DNA of 50,762 bases from Sulfurimonas sp. (GTDB lineage Bacteria; Campylobacterota; Campylobacteria; Campylobacterales; Sulfurimonadaceae), in assembly GCA_028687935.1 (NCBI GenBank), contig JAQTZE010000016.1, positions 1-50,762 of the forward strand, read 5' to 3'. Made by a program: the position numbers and the translations under genes. This document shows positions 36,079-44,425 of the stretch, in pieces; the first letter of the stretch is position 1, and each line of letters opens with the position of its first letter. Under the pieces are notes generated by a model. That model did no database searches. It saw only the letters and a program-made list of their open reading frames with translations, and was not told the DNA's origin.

Positions 36079-37497
36079 ATGAAAATACTAGTCACAGGCA
36101 CAGCAGGATTTATAGGCTTTCACTTGGCTAAAAAACTTCTAGAACGCGGTGATGAAGTAGTCGGCATAGATAATATCAATGACTACTACGATGTCAATCT
36201 AAAGTATGGAAGATTAGCAGAGTTGGGGATATATATGCCAAAAGGTACGGCTAAAGCCTGTACGTCCGAAGAGCACATCTCGGACATGCAAGCAAGTGCG
36301 TCCGAAAAAGCCTCGGACATGCAAGCTTCAGCTGCATCAAGTGATGTCAAAGAAGCTCAAGGTACGGCTAAAGCCTGTACGTCCGAAGAGCACATCTCGG
36401 ACATGCAAGCTTCAGCTGCATCAAGTGCGTCCGAAAAAGCCTCGGACATGCAAGCTTCAGCTGCATCAAGTGATGTCAAAGAAGCTCAAGGTACGGCTAA
36501 AGCCTGTACGTCCGAAGAGCACATCTCGGATATGCAAGCCTGTGCGTCCGAAGAGCACATCTCGGACATGCAAGCAAGTGCGTCCGAAAAAGCCTCGGAC
36601 ATGCAAGCTTTAGCTGCACCTACACTCTCCACAAAATACCCAAAACATAAGTTCTACAAAATAGACCTATCAGACAGAGAAGCCATGGAAAACCTCTTCC
36701 AAACTGAGAAGTTTGATGCAGTGATGAACCTTGCCGCTCAAGCAGGTGTACGATACTCCATAGAAAACCCTCACTCTTATGTACAAAGCAATGTAGTAGG
36801 ATTTCTAAACATCTTGGAAGGCTGTAGAAACACAGGTGTCAAAAACCTTGCGTTTGCCTCAAGTAGCTCAGTCTATGGACTCAACGAATCTCAACCGTTC
36901 AAAACCACAGACCCAACCGAACACCAAGTGAGCCTCTATGCAGCGACTAAAAAGTCAAACGAGATGATGGCACACACTTATGCTCACCTTTATGGCATAC
37001 ATGTAACAGGATTGCGTTTCTTTACAGTCTATGGACCATGGGGCAGACCAGATATGGCTCCTATGCTTTTTACTGATGCTATACTGGGCGACAGAGCTAT
37101 CAAAGTGTTTAACAATGGAGCAATGAGCAGAGACTTCACTTACATAGATGACATAGTAGATGGCATAATCAAAGTCATAGACAAACCATCACAAGCAAAC
37201 AAAGAGTGGAACCCAAAAGAACCTGAGATAAGTAGCTCATCAGCACCTTATAAAATCTACAACATAGGAAACAATGCACCACTTCCTCTTATGACCTTTA
37301 TAGAGACCATAGAAAACGCACTCGGCAAAAAAGCAGAAAAAATCTTCATGCCTATGCAAGACGGTGATGTAGTCTCTACTTATGCAGATGTAAGTGGACT
37401 GATAAATGATTTCGGCTATAAACCTGATACTGATCTCAAAGATGGTATCGCTGCGTTTGTGAAGTGGTATAGAGAGTTTTATGGAGCTAAAGACTAA
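36079..37497 (+). CDS. UDP-glucuronate 4-epimerase carrying a REP-encoded in-frame insert
   Basis: This SDR-type NAD-dependent epimerase has VTGTAGFIGFHLAKKL at the N-terminus, SSSSVYG, YAATKKSNE (catalytic Tyr-x3-Lys), RFFTVYGPWGRPDMA and a C-terminal FVKWYREFYG. By family it converts UDP-glucuronate to UDP-galacturonate, matching the upstream ugd. At 472 residues it is too long: residues 56-181 are encoded by head-to-tail REP copies (GTAKACTSEEHISDMQA repeats). Removing them leaves about 346 residues, the usual family length. The insert sits after RLAELGIYMPK, a surface loop between the Rossmann strands, and no frame is broken. Whether the enzyme works is untested. Confidence 0.9.
   Translation: MKILVTGTAGFIGFHLAKKLLERGDEVVGIDNINDYYDVNLKYGRLAELGIYMPKGTAKACTSEEHISDMQASASEKASDMQASAASSDVKEAQGTAKACTSEEHISDMQASAASSASEKASDMQASAASSDVKEAQGTAKACTSEEHISDMQACASEEHISDMQASASEKASDMQALAAPTLSTKYPKHKFYKIDLSDREAMENLFQTEKFDAVMNLAAQAGVRYSIENPHSYVQSNVVGFLNILEGCRNTGVKNLAFASSSSVYGLNESQPFKTTDPTEHQVSLYAATKKSNEMMAHTYAHLYGIHVTGLRFFTVYGPWGRPDMAPMLFTDAILGDRAIKVFNNGAMSRDFTYIDDIVDGIIKVIDKPSQANKEWNPKEPEISSSSAPYKIYNIGNNAPLPLMTFIETIENALGKKAEKIFMPMQDGDVVSTYADVSGLINDFGYKPDTDLKDGIAAFVKWYREFYGAKD
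36244..36620. repeat. REP-like element cluster D, inside the epimerase coding region
   Basis: Reverse GTAC-type copies start at 36244, 36361 and 36490, spaced 117 and 129 bp, both multiples of three. Complete forward copies are at 36313-36338, 36397-36422, 36442-36467 (loop TTCA) and 36595-36620 (loop TTTA, arms TGC/GCA). Truncated copies start at 36280, 36526 and 36562. All are read in one frame without a stop. The spacer AGTGATGTCAAAGAAGCTCA recurs twice, so the array grew by tandem duplication. Confidence 0.92.
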
Positions 37498-37498
37498 G

Positions 37499-38341
37499 AT
37501 GAATGATTTAATAAAATATACAGATGGTGAAATTGAGCTATCTATTTCTGTCGAAAAAGATACTATTTGGCTTACACAAAAGCAAATAGCGGAACTATTT
37601 GAAGTTACAAAACAAAATATTAGTTTGCATACAATTGATATATTTAACAGTAAAGAACTTACTAAAAACTCAACTGTCAAGAAATACTTGACAGTTCAAA
37701 AAGAAGGGAAAAGGGAAGTTTCAAGAGAATTGGAACATTACAATTTAGATGTAATTATATCTGTAGGATATAGAGTAAACAGTATAAAAGCCACAAAGTT
37801 CCGTCAGTGGGCAACTAGTGTTTTAAAAGAGTATATAATCAATGGTTATGCAATAAACACTCACAAAATAACAGAACAAAGATTGGTAAACTTAGAAAAT
37901 GATATGCAAGTTGTAAAATCTAAGATAAAAAATGATGAGCTAGAACTTACACAAGGCATCTTTTACAACGGGCAAATATATGATGCTTATGCATTTATAA
38001 ACGACCTCTTGAAACTTGCAAAAAAAGAGATAATTTTGATAGATAACTATATAGATCATACTCTCTTCACACTATGTAGCAAATATCCAAATATACACTT
38101 TACAATCTACACACAAGAAATCTCAAAACAACTAAAGCTAGATTTTCAAAAGTATGAAAAACAGTATAAAAACATAGAGTTAAAAACCGCAAAAGAGTTT
38201 CATGATAGATTTCTTATCATTGATAATAGTGAAATATACCACATAGGCGCAAGTCTAAAAGACTTAGGCAACAAAGTTTTTGCTTTTAGTAAATTAAATA
38301 TAGATATAAACTCATTTGAACTTTTAGGAAAATTGAAATGA
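37499..38341 (+). CDS. RhuM-family DNA-binding protein with PLD-like C-terminus
   Basis: I chose the ATG at 37499 (280 residues, starting MNDLIKYTDGEIELSI), which matches the family start; an in-frame extension to 37481 overlaps the epimerase. The RhuM domain shows IWLTQKQIAELFEVTKQNIS, YNLDVIISVGYRVNS and FRQWATSVLKEYI (about residues 24-120). The C-terminal half has YDAYAFINDLLKLAKKEIIL and FHDRFLIIDNSEIYHIGASLKDLG, resembling a phospholipase-D-like half-site in which HDR replaces HxK. Such genes travel with phages and islands. It is bracketed by two copies of the epimerase 3' end. Confidence 0.8.
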   Translation: MNDLIKYTDGEIELSISVEKDTIWLTQKQIAELFEVTKQNISLHTIDIFNSKELTKNSTVKKYLTVQKEGKREVSRELEHYNLDVIISVGYRVNSIKATKFRQWATSVLKEYIINGYAINTHKITEQRLVNLENDMQVVKSKIKNDELELTQGIFYNGQIYDAYAFINDLLKLAKKEIILIDNYIDHTLFTLCSKYPNIHFTIYTQEISKQLKLDFQKYEKQYKNIELKTAKEFHDRFLIIDNSEIYHIGASLKDLGNKVFAFSKLNIDINSFELLGKLK

Positions 38342-38382
38342 AAAATAATTCAAAATTTAACATTCAAAATTCAACATTATCA

Positions 38383-38466
38383 TATGACTTCGGCTATAAA
38401 CCAGATACTGAGCTTAAAGATGATATCACTACGTTTGTGAAGTGGTATAGAGAGTTTTATAAATAA
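38383..38466 (+). pseudogene. duplicated 3' end of the epimerase gene
   Basis: The frame from 38383 to the TAA at 38464-38466 encodes DFGYKPDTELKDDITTF and VKWYREFYK, a second copy of the epimerase C-terminus. The DNA at 38389-38460 matches 37411-37482 at 66 of 72 positions by eye, including a perfect 28-bp run at the end. The RhuM gene lies between the copies. Upstream, 38346-38378 holds a short internal repeat of ATTCAAAATT-type words. No start codon is present. Confidence 0.85.
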
Positions 38467-38504
38467 ATGATAAAAACAATAGCGAATATGACGGGTACTT
38501 TATA

Positions 38505-40034
38505 ATGACCCAAAACTACAAAAGAATAGCCAAAAACACACTATTTCTCTACTTCCGTATGCTCATCATAATGGCTGTAAGTTTTTACACTGTTAGAGTT
38601 GTTCTTGATACTTTAGGTGTGAACGACTTTGGTATTTATAATCTTGTAGCTAGTTTTGTGATGATACTTGCGTTTTTAAATAGCACTCTTACTTCTGGCA
38701 CACAAAGGTTTCTTACTTTTGAGATAGGCAAAGAGGATTTTGTAAAACTCAAGCAGACATTTTCCACTGCACTTCTCATTCATCTTGCACTTGCCTTTTT
38801 GATGCTTATATTTGCAGAGACTGTTGGGCTTTGGTTTTTGTATGAAAAGATGAACATCCCCATAGATAGATTTGATGCGGCTTTTTGGGCTTATCAGTTT
38901 GCGGTAGCGTCTTCTATGGTAATGGTTATACAAGTACCTTACAACGCTCTCATCATCGCTCATGAGAAGATGCATATTTTTGCATATATTAGCATTGTAG
39001 AAGCTATTTTAAAACTTCTCATCGTTTACTTACTTCTTATCGTATCATCAGACAAACTTATCAGTTATGCTATTTTTATGTTTATAGCTTCTTTACTTAT
39101 TGCGTTTACATATAGAATTTATGTTATCCGAAACTACAAAGAGTCTCATTTTGAGTTTGTTTTTGATAGGAATATTGTGAAGTCAATGGTTCATTTTTCA
39201 GGGTGGAATATATTTGGCACACTTGGCTCTATACTTTCAGCTCAAGGTATAAATATCATTTTAAATATCTTTTTTGGTCCTGTTGCTGTTGCGGCAAGAG
39301 CTTTGTCTTCTCAGGTTGGCGGTGGACTAAATCAATTTGCAGGAGCTTTTCAACAAGCTGTAACGCCACAAATAACAAAACTTTTTGCTTCAAATCAAAT
39401 CGAAGAGTTAAACAGACTTCTATATCAAAACGCCAAGTATGCTTTTTTACTCTTATGGTTTTTAGCTTTACCTGTTTTGCTAGAGACGGATTATATTTTA
39501 AGTATTTGGCTCGTTGAGATACCTGAAAACACAGCTTTGTTTTGTCAACTTATGATTGTGCATGGTTTGATTGGTAGTTTGAACCGTCCTTATGTTATGG
39601 CTATCCACGCCACAGGAAATATGAAACAAACAAATGTAACGGCTGGAGTACTTTTACTTTTAGTAATTCCTGTCTCGTATGTTTTACTAGATAATGGCTT
39701 TTCGATTATTGCCCCTTTTATAGTTTATATAATTGCAACAATATTATGTTTTGTAATTGAGCTTTATTATCTTAAAAAATGGATACAAGTTTCTATAAAA
39801 GGACTTTTTATTAATACTTTTATACCAATAATTTTAATAATTGTGCTAACTACAACTTTGCCATTTTGGATGCAAACTTATTTTGAAGAATCTTTTATGA
39901 GATTTTTTATAGTAGGAATTGTCTCTTGTGTAAGTGTAGTTTTCTTTACTTATGTTATAGCACTCAATAGACTCGAAAAAGAAAAATTTCAAGTGATGAT
40001 AAAAAATAGAATTCAAAAAAGGAAAGTAAAATGA
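38505..40034 (+). CDS. polysaccharide flippase (Wzx-type, MATE superfamily)
   Basis: This is a 509-residue integral membrane protein with about 12-14 hydrophobic helices and few charged loops. The N-terminus RIAKNTLFLYFRMLIIMAVS and FYTVRVVLDTLGVNDFGIYNLV is typical of O-antigen/polysaccharide flippases of the PST/MATE kind, which move undecaprenyl-linked repeat units to the periplasm. The sequence does not give substrate specificity. Its stop overlaps the next start (ATGA), so it is coupled to the SDR gene. Confidence 0.88.
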   Translation: MTQNYKRIAKNTLFLYFRMLIIMAVSFYTVRVVLDTLGVNDFGIYNLVASFVMILAFLNSTLTSGTQRFLTFEIGKEDFVKLKQTFSTALLIHLALAFLMLIFAETVGLWFLYEKMNIPIDRFDAAFWAYQFAVASSMVMVIQVPYNALIIAHEKMHIFAYISIVEAILKLLIVYLLLIVSSDKLISYAIFMFIASLLIAFTYRIYVIRNYKESHFEFVFDRNIVKSMVHFSGWNIFGTLGSILSAQGINIILNIFFGPVAVAARALSSQVGGGLNQFAGAFQQAVTPQITKLFASNQIEELNRLLYQNAKYAFLLLWFLALPVLLETDYILSIWLVEIPENTALFCQLMIVHGLIGSLNRPYVMAIHATGNMKQTNVTAGVLLLLVIPVSYVLLDNGFSIIAPFIVYIIATILCFVIELYYLKKWIQVSIKGLFINTFIPIILIIVLTTTLPFWMQTYFEESFMRFFIVGIVSCVSVVFFTYVIALNRLEKEKFQVMIKNRIQKRKVK

Positions 40035-40840
40035 GTTTAATAAGAAAAATTTTAAATAGATTAAGACCAAAGAAGATAGTACAAGTGAGTATATCTACTA
40101 TAAATTATGGAGATATTTTAAAAGATAAAAGTGTTTTGATAACGGGTGGCTCAAGCGGTATTGGGTTGGCAATAGCAAAAAAATGTTTGTCTGAGGGTGC
40201 AAAGGTTACTATAAGTGGGAGAAATATTAATAAGCTAAAAGATGTTTCAACTGAGCTAAATAATCCAAATCTTTTTGTTATAGAGTGGGATATCTCAAAA
40301 AATGATACTGTTGATGAAAAAGTAAATGAAGTTATACAAAAGATGGGAAAAATAGATATATTTTTTAATAATTCTGGTGTATATACTCATAATACATTTT
40401 TTGATATTGATGAAAAAATATTTGACACTATTATGGATATAAATATAAAAGGTCTATTTTTTACTACAAAAGAAGTGGCTAAATATTTTATAAATAACAA
40501 TATAAAAGGAAAAATTATCAACATTAGTTCCGTTAGAAGTATTCAAGGAACAACAGAACCTTATGGAATATCAAAATGGGGAGTACGAGGATTAACAAGT
40601 GGTTTAGCAAAAGAGTTAATCAAACATGGAATAATTGTAAACGCAGTAGCTCCTGGCATTACAGCAACAGGAATAAATAATATAGATGTAGAAGAAAATG
40701 CTACAAGTAGTTCAGCATTAAACAGTAGAGTAGCAACATCAGAAGAGATTGCAGAAATTGCTATATTTTTAGCAAGTAATGCTGCAAATCATATCATTGG
40801 TCAAACAATAGTATGTGATGGTGGAGAAACTCTAATATGA
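40031..40840 (+). CDS. short-chain dehydrogenase/reductase
   Basis: This 269-residue classical SDR contains VLITGGSSGIGLAIAKKCL (cofactor loop, about residues 35-53), FFNNSGVYT (NNAG-like), INISSVRSIQGTTEPYGISKWG (catalytic Ser, Tyr-x3-Lys, split as INISSVRS and EPYGISKWG) and APGITATGI. About 28 extra N-terminal residues precede the Rossmann fold. It probably reduces a nucleotide sugar or acyl intermediate for the glycan; the substrate is unknown. It overlaps both neighbours by 4 bp. Confidence 0.85.
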   Translation: MSLIRKILNRLRPKKIVQVSISTINYGDILKDKSVLITGGSSGIGLAIAKKCLSEGAKVTISGRNINKLKDVSTELNNPNLFVIEWDISKNDTVDEKVNEVIQKMGKIDIFFNNSGVYTHNTFFDIDEKIFDTIMDINIKGLFFTTKEVAKYFINNNIKGKIINISSVRSIQGTTEPYGISKWGVRGLTSGLAKELIKHGIIVNAVAPGITATGINNIDVEENATSSSALNSRVATSEEIAEIAIFLASNAANHIIGQTIVCDGGETLI

Positions 40841-41760
40841 TATATCTTTTAATAATCATAGGATTGATACTACTTGCGTTAGTTGTAAACAAAGCCTACA
40901 AAAACACAAACTTCTATAAAAACAAATTTGTAGATACTTATAAGTTTAAAAACATCCCACAAAATCTAGAAGTAGTAAACCTAGGAAGCAATCAACCAAA
41001 GTTTGCATTTGATTATTCACAAAATGATGTTTTGGGTATGAGTTGGGCAGTTGGTCCACAGACATTGGAGTATGATTTTAGGATTTTAAAAAACTATTAT
41101 AGTTATTTAAAAAAAGATGCAAAGGTTATTATTGCTCTTTCTCCTTTTCAGTTTTTTTTAGATAAATATAAAGATGATGCAGCCAATCATAAATATTATG
41201 AATTTCTTGAGCCATCTTTGATAGATGGTTATTCACAAATCAAAAAAAGACTCCATATTGATTTTCCCATTTTTACTGCAAAAAAACAGATACTAAGAAT
41301 ACTCAAAGATGTACCTGCTGATAAACGAGTAGAACTAGGTATAAATCCACTAAACGCAGAGAAAATAAAAAAAGATGCACAAAAATGGGTAGATGGCTGG
41401 AAAAAACAGTTTGGTATAAACACTCTTGAAAATATAGAACTATCAGATGGAAATAAAACTAATATAGATAAAAATATCAAACTCCTAAAAGAGATGATAG
41501 CGTTTTGTAAAGAGAGAGAATACGAAGCTGTACTTTTAGTATTGCCAGTTACAAAAGAGCTTTCAAGTTTGTTTCCAGATGAGTTCGTAGAAAAATATAT
41601 TTTAAATCCTATAAAAGAAGCAAATGAACAAAATGTGAAGTTTCTCAACTACTGGAGAGATGAAAGATTTGAAGCAGAAGAAAACTATATAGATTCTTTT
41701 TTTATGAATAAAGTAGGACGAAATAAGTTTACTAAGCAGGTTTTAGAGGATTTATCATAA
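40837..41760 (+). CDS. membrane-anchored protein of the glycan locus, possibly SGNH-like
   Basis: This 307-residue protein has an N-terminal transmembrane helix ([16 protein letters not shown]) and a soluble domain. [15 protein letters not shown] at about residues 46-60 and [16 protein letters not shown] near the end resemble the first and last blocks of SGNH/DltD-like acyl-modifying enzymes. However, the expected final Asp-x-x-His is not intact (DSFFMN instead), so catalysis is doubtful. I do not assign a function. It is coupled by overlap to the SDR and the iron-sulfur/acetyltransferase fusion genes, so it is probably part of polymer decoration. Confidence 0.6.
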   Translation: MIYLLIIIGLILLALVVNKAYKNTNFYKNKFVDTYKFKNIPQNLEVVNLGSNQPKFAFDYSQNDVLGMSWAVGPQTLEYDFRILKNYYSYLKKDAKVIIALSPFQFFLDKYKDDAANHKYYEFLEPSLIDGYSQIKKRLHIDFPIFTAKKQILRILKDVPADKRVELGINPLNAEKIKKDAQKWVDGWKKQFGINTLENIELSDGNKTNIDKNIKLLKEMIAFCKEREYEAVLLVLPVTKELSSLFPDEFVEKYILNPIKEANEQNVKFLNYWRDERFEAEENYIDSFFMNKVGRNKFTKQVLEDLS

Positions 41761-43577
41761 TGATAAACATAACCGATAAATCACTATGTAACGGATGTAA
41801 TACATGTACAGTTGCTTGTCCAGTAGATGAATGTATAACTATGAATATGGATAATGAAGGATTTTTTTATCCAAGTGTCAATATGCAAACTTGTATAGAC
41901 TGTGATAAGTGTGAAAAAGTATGTCCGTATATCCCTGAACTATCTTTTAAAAATGTAGAAGATCCCGTAAGATATGAAAAGCCTTTAGTTTATGCCTCAT
42001 ATAGCAAAAACCATGAAGTAAGAGTAGATAGTACTTCTGGGGGGATATTTTCAGAACTGGCGTTTAAGATGTTTGACCAAGATGGATATGTGGGTGGAGC
42101 TGTTTACAATGATGACAATAGCGTTTCACATATATTGACAAATGATAGAGAAAAGCTTGTTGATATACGAAGTTCAAAGTATACATACAGTTTAACTGAT
42201 GAACTTTTTCCTGAAGTAAAAAAACAACTCAAAGCTGGAAATAAAGTCCTTGTTTGCGGAGCACCTTGTCAAATAAGTGGACTATATACTTTTCTCAAAA
42301 AAGATTATGAAAATCTTATCACATGTGATTTTATATGTAAGTCTGTAAACTCTACAAAAGTTTTTCAAAAGTATATAGAGTGGCTTGAAGATAAATACCA
42401 GTCTAAAGCGAAAAAAATAAAAGCAAAAGACAAAACAACGGGTTGGCATAAGTTTGGAATGAGAGTAGATTTTGAAAATGGAAAGTCATATGTGGCAGAT
42501 AGATATAATGACCCATTTTTTGTGGGCTATTTAGCTACTGAACTTTTCACTATGGAAGCATGTTTTACATGTAAGTGGAGAGGTTTTCCTAGACCTGCTG
42601 ACATCACACTTGCTGACTTTTGGGGAATTGAGAATGTAGATAAATCTATGGATCAAGATTTAGGAACTTCTCTTATCATGATAAATTCTGATAAAGGAAA
42701 AGAATATTATGAATCTTTAGGTGATGCCATAGTTTCAAAAGAGTTTAGTCTCAAAGATGCAGAACCTGGGAACCCTGCTATTTATGATGATACTAAAAAA
42801 AGTATTGACTGGGACAAAAGAAAGTCCTTTTATGAAGACTTGGATAAATATCCATTTGACGAGATAGCAAAAAAATACTTTCCGATGCCATCGTTAAAGA
42901 GAAAAATAGGAAGAAGAATGGGTCAAGTAAAAAAAGTACTCTCACTTTTGAGTAAAGTCGGTTTTATGCCTACTGATATATATAGACTTATAAAACTAAA
43001 TATGTTTGATAAAAAAGTACAAAAGAGTAGAAAAGTAGGAGTCATTCCTTACAAATATAGCAAAATAGAACTCCATAAAAATGCAAAACTACTATGTAAA
43101 AATATACTTTTTATGGGCAATAAACAAGTGCAATCCTCAAAGATGGAAACGAGACTCTTAGTAGAAGAAAACGCAACTTTTCAAATAAACAAATCATTTA
43201 CAATGTACGCAGGCTCATACATAAGAGTCATAAAAAACGGACACTTAGAAGTAAATGGCGGTTTTATCAACGAAGGTGTAGAGATAACTTGTGCTAGTAA
43301 AATAACCATAGGAGAAGGTGCCACAATAGCTAGAGATGTTGTCATCCGCGACTATGACGGACACACAATAAAAGAGCCAGATTATGAAATAGCTAAACCT
43401 ATAATAATAGGCAAACATGTTTGGATAGGAAACCGTGCGATGATACTAAAAGGTGTGACTATAGGTGATGGAGCCATTGTAGCAGCTGGAGCAATTGTAA
43501 CCAAAGATGTACCTGCTGGTGCTGTAGTGGCGGGTGTGCCAGCAAAAATAATAAAGGAAAATGTAGAGTGGTGTTAA
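41760..43577 (+). CDS. fusion: F420H2-dehydrogenase beta-type iron-sulfur domain plus hexapeptide acetyltransferase
   Basis: The protein is 605 residues in two parts. The N-terminal part has two 4Fe-4S motifs ([16 protein letters not shown] and [12 protein letters not shown], residues 9-56), then the FrhB/FdhB N- and C-domains with [22 protein letters not shown] and [23 protein letters not shown]. From about residue 430 a left-handed beta-helix acyltransferase follows, with [40 protein letters not shown] and [15 protein letters not shown]. The first half is usually a separate protein next to polysaccharide pyruvyl transferase genes, as found two genes downstream. The fusion suggests redox-linked or scaffolded sugar acetylation. 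Confidence 0.88.
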   Translation: MINITDKSLCNGCNTCTVACPVDECITMNMDNEGFFYPSVNMQTCIDCDKCEKVCPYIPELSFKNVEDPVRYEKPLVYASYSKNHEVRVDSTSGGIFSELAFKMFDQDGYVGGAVYNDDNSVSHILTNDREKLVDIRSSKYTYSLTDELFPEVKKQLKAGNKVLVCGAPCQISGLYTFLKKDYENLITCDFICKSVNSTKVFQKYIEWLEDKYQSKAKKIKAKDKTTGWHKFGMRVDFENGKSYVADRYNDPFFVGYLATELFTMEACFTCKWRGFPRPADITLADFWGIENVDKSMDQDLGTSLIMINSDKGKEYYESLGDAIVSKEFSLKDAEPGNPAIYDDTKKSIDWDKRKSFYEDLDKYPFDEIAKKYFPMPSLKRKIGRRMGQVKKVLSLLSKVGFMPTDIYRLIKLNMFDKKVQKSRKVGVIPYKYSKIELHKNAKLLCKNILFMGNKQVQSSKMETRLLVEENATFQINKSFTMYAGSYIRVIKNGHLEVNGGFINEGVEITCASKITIGEGATIARDVVIRDYDGHTIKEPDYEIAKPIIIGKHVWIGNRAMILKGVTIGDGAIVAAGAIVTKDVPAGAVVAGVPAKIIKENVEWC

Positions 43578-43649
43578 TCTAATAAAGCTAAGTGTTCCGC
43601 GGAGAAATTGACCTCGCAGAATATTATAAATAAATTACTAAAAATATAC

Positions 43650-43788
43650 AAAAAATCGTAACACTGATTTGTAAGAAAAATTCTAAGTTATATGGATTTT
43701 TTTATCATAAAATAGGGATTTAGAAGTATTTTAAATATTTTAAATAAATAACTATATAATTTTAAAAAATCGTAACACTTATTTGTAA
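43650..43788 (+). promoter_or_regulatory. 25-bp direct repeat upstream of the GGCT/amidoligase genes
   Basis: AAAAAATCGTAACACT followed by GATTTGTAA at 43650-43674 recurs with one change (TATTTGTAA) at 43764-43788, 114 bp apart. The second copy ends 13 bp before the start of the winged-helix-GGCT gene, so it could be an operator for the fused DNA-binding domain. The rest of the 43578-43801 gap is AT-rich; a CGCGGAG-containing remnant follows the previous gene. Confidence 0.6.
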
Positions 43789-43801
43789 AAAAGGACTAAA
43801 A

Positions 43802-44425
43802 ATGACAAAATCTGAACAGATTAAAAAATTTATAAAAAAACTTCCTTTTCATAAAAATTTTACATTTAAATATGTTCGTGAAAACTTACCAGAATTATCT
43901 ACTGATGTTGTACGTATCAACCTACATAGACTTCATGACGGTGGGCTAATCACTATACAAGATAAAGGTATTTTTTCAAAAGAAGATGAATATTTTGAAG
44001 TCTATCTTTTTGTATATGGCTCATTGAAAAAAGGATTTGAGAATGAACATGTCCTAGACAAAGGCAGATACATCTCAAAAGCAACAACAGTTAGAAAATT
44101 TGCAATGTATGAAGCTAAAAGTGGAGAGTATCCATATTTACTCAAAAATAAGCCTCTGTATAATATCGAAGGAGAGCTATATAAAATAGCACGAAAAGAT
44201 TTATTGAAAAAAATCGATATTTTTGAAGGAAGCCCTGATTATTATACAAGAGAAGCTATAGAGGTTAAAAGTAGAAGCTTTGAGACCAACAAAAGAGCTT
44301 TTACATATTTTTATACTAATAAACTAGACTCAAAAAAGAAACAACCTATAACAACATGGAAAAAACAAGAATCTTTTGATCTTGATGCTTATTATAAATC
44401 CATCATGAATGGAGATAATCAGTGA
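43802..44425 (+). CDS. winged-helix domain fused to gamma-glutamylcyclotransferase-like domain
   Basis: The protein is 207 residues. The first 65 form a winged helix (SEQIKKFIKKLPFHKNFTF, VVRINLHRLHDGGLITIQDKGIF) resembling the DNA-binding part of AbiEi/DUF6088-type regulators. From residue 70 a GGCT/AIG2 fold begins: YLFVYGSLKKGFENEHVL contains the YGSL substrate loop. The catalytic Glu is probably in IFEGSPDYYTREAIEV. GGCT enzymes release 5-oxoproline from gamma-glutamyl amides. The stop overlaps the amidoligase start by 4 bp. A DNA-binding GGCT is unusual; autoregulation through the upstream direct repeat is inference. Confidence 0.78.
   Translation: MTKSEQIKKFIKKLPFHKNFTFKYVRENLPELSTDVVRINLHRLHDGGLITIQDKGIFSKEDEYFEVYLFVYGSLKKGFENEHVLDKGRYISKATTVRKFAMYEAKSGEYPYLLKNKPLYNIEGELYKIARKDLLKKIDIFEGSPDYYTREAIEVKSRSFETNKRAFTYFYTNKLDSKKKQPITTWKKQESFDLDAYYKSIMNGDNQ

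Noticed and set aside
36296..36613. 105-codon frame inside the epimerase insert
   Set aside because: It is the REP array read in another frame (RPKKPRTCKLQLH repeats); the epimerase frame explains the region.
38346..38378. ATTCAAAATT-type short repeat as a phase-variation tract
   Set aside because: Only two or three imperfect words, outside any coding frame or promoter; too weak to support slippage.
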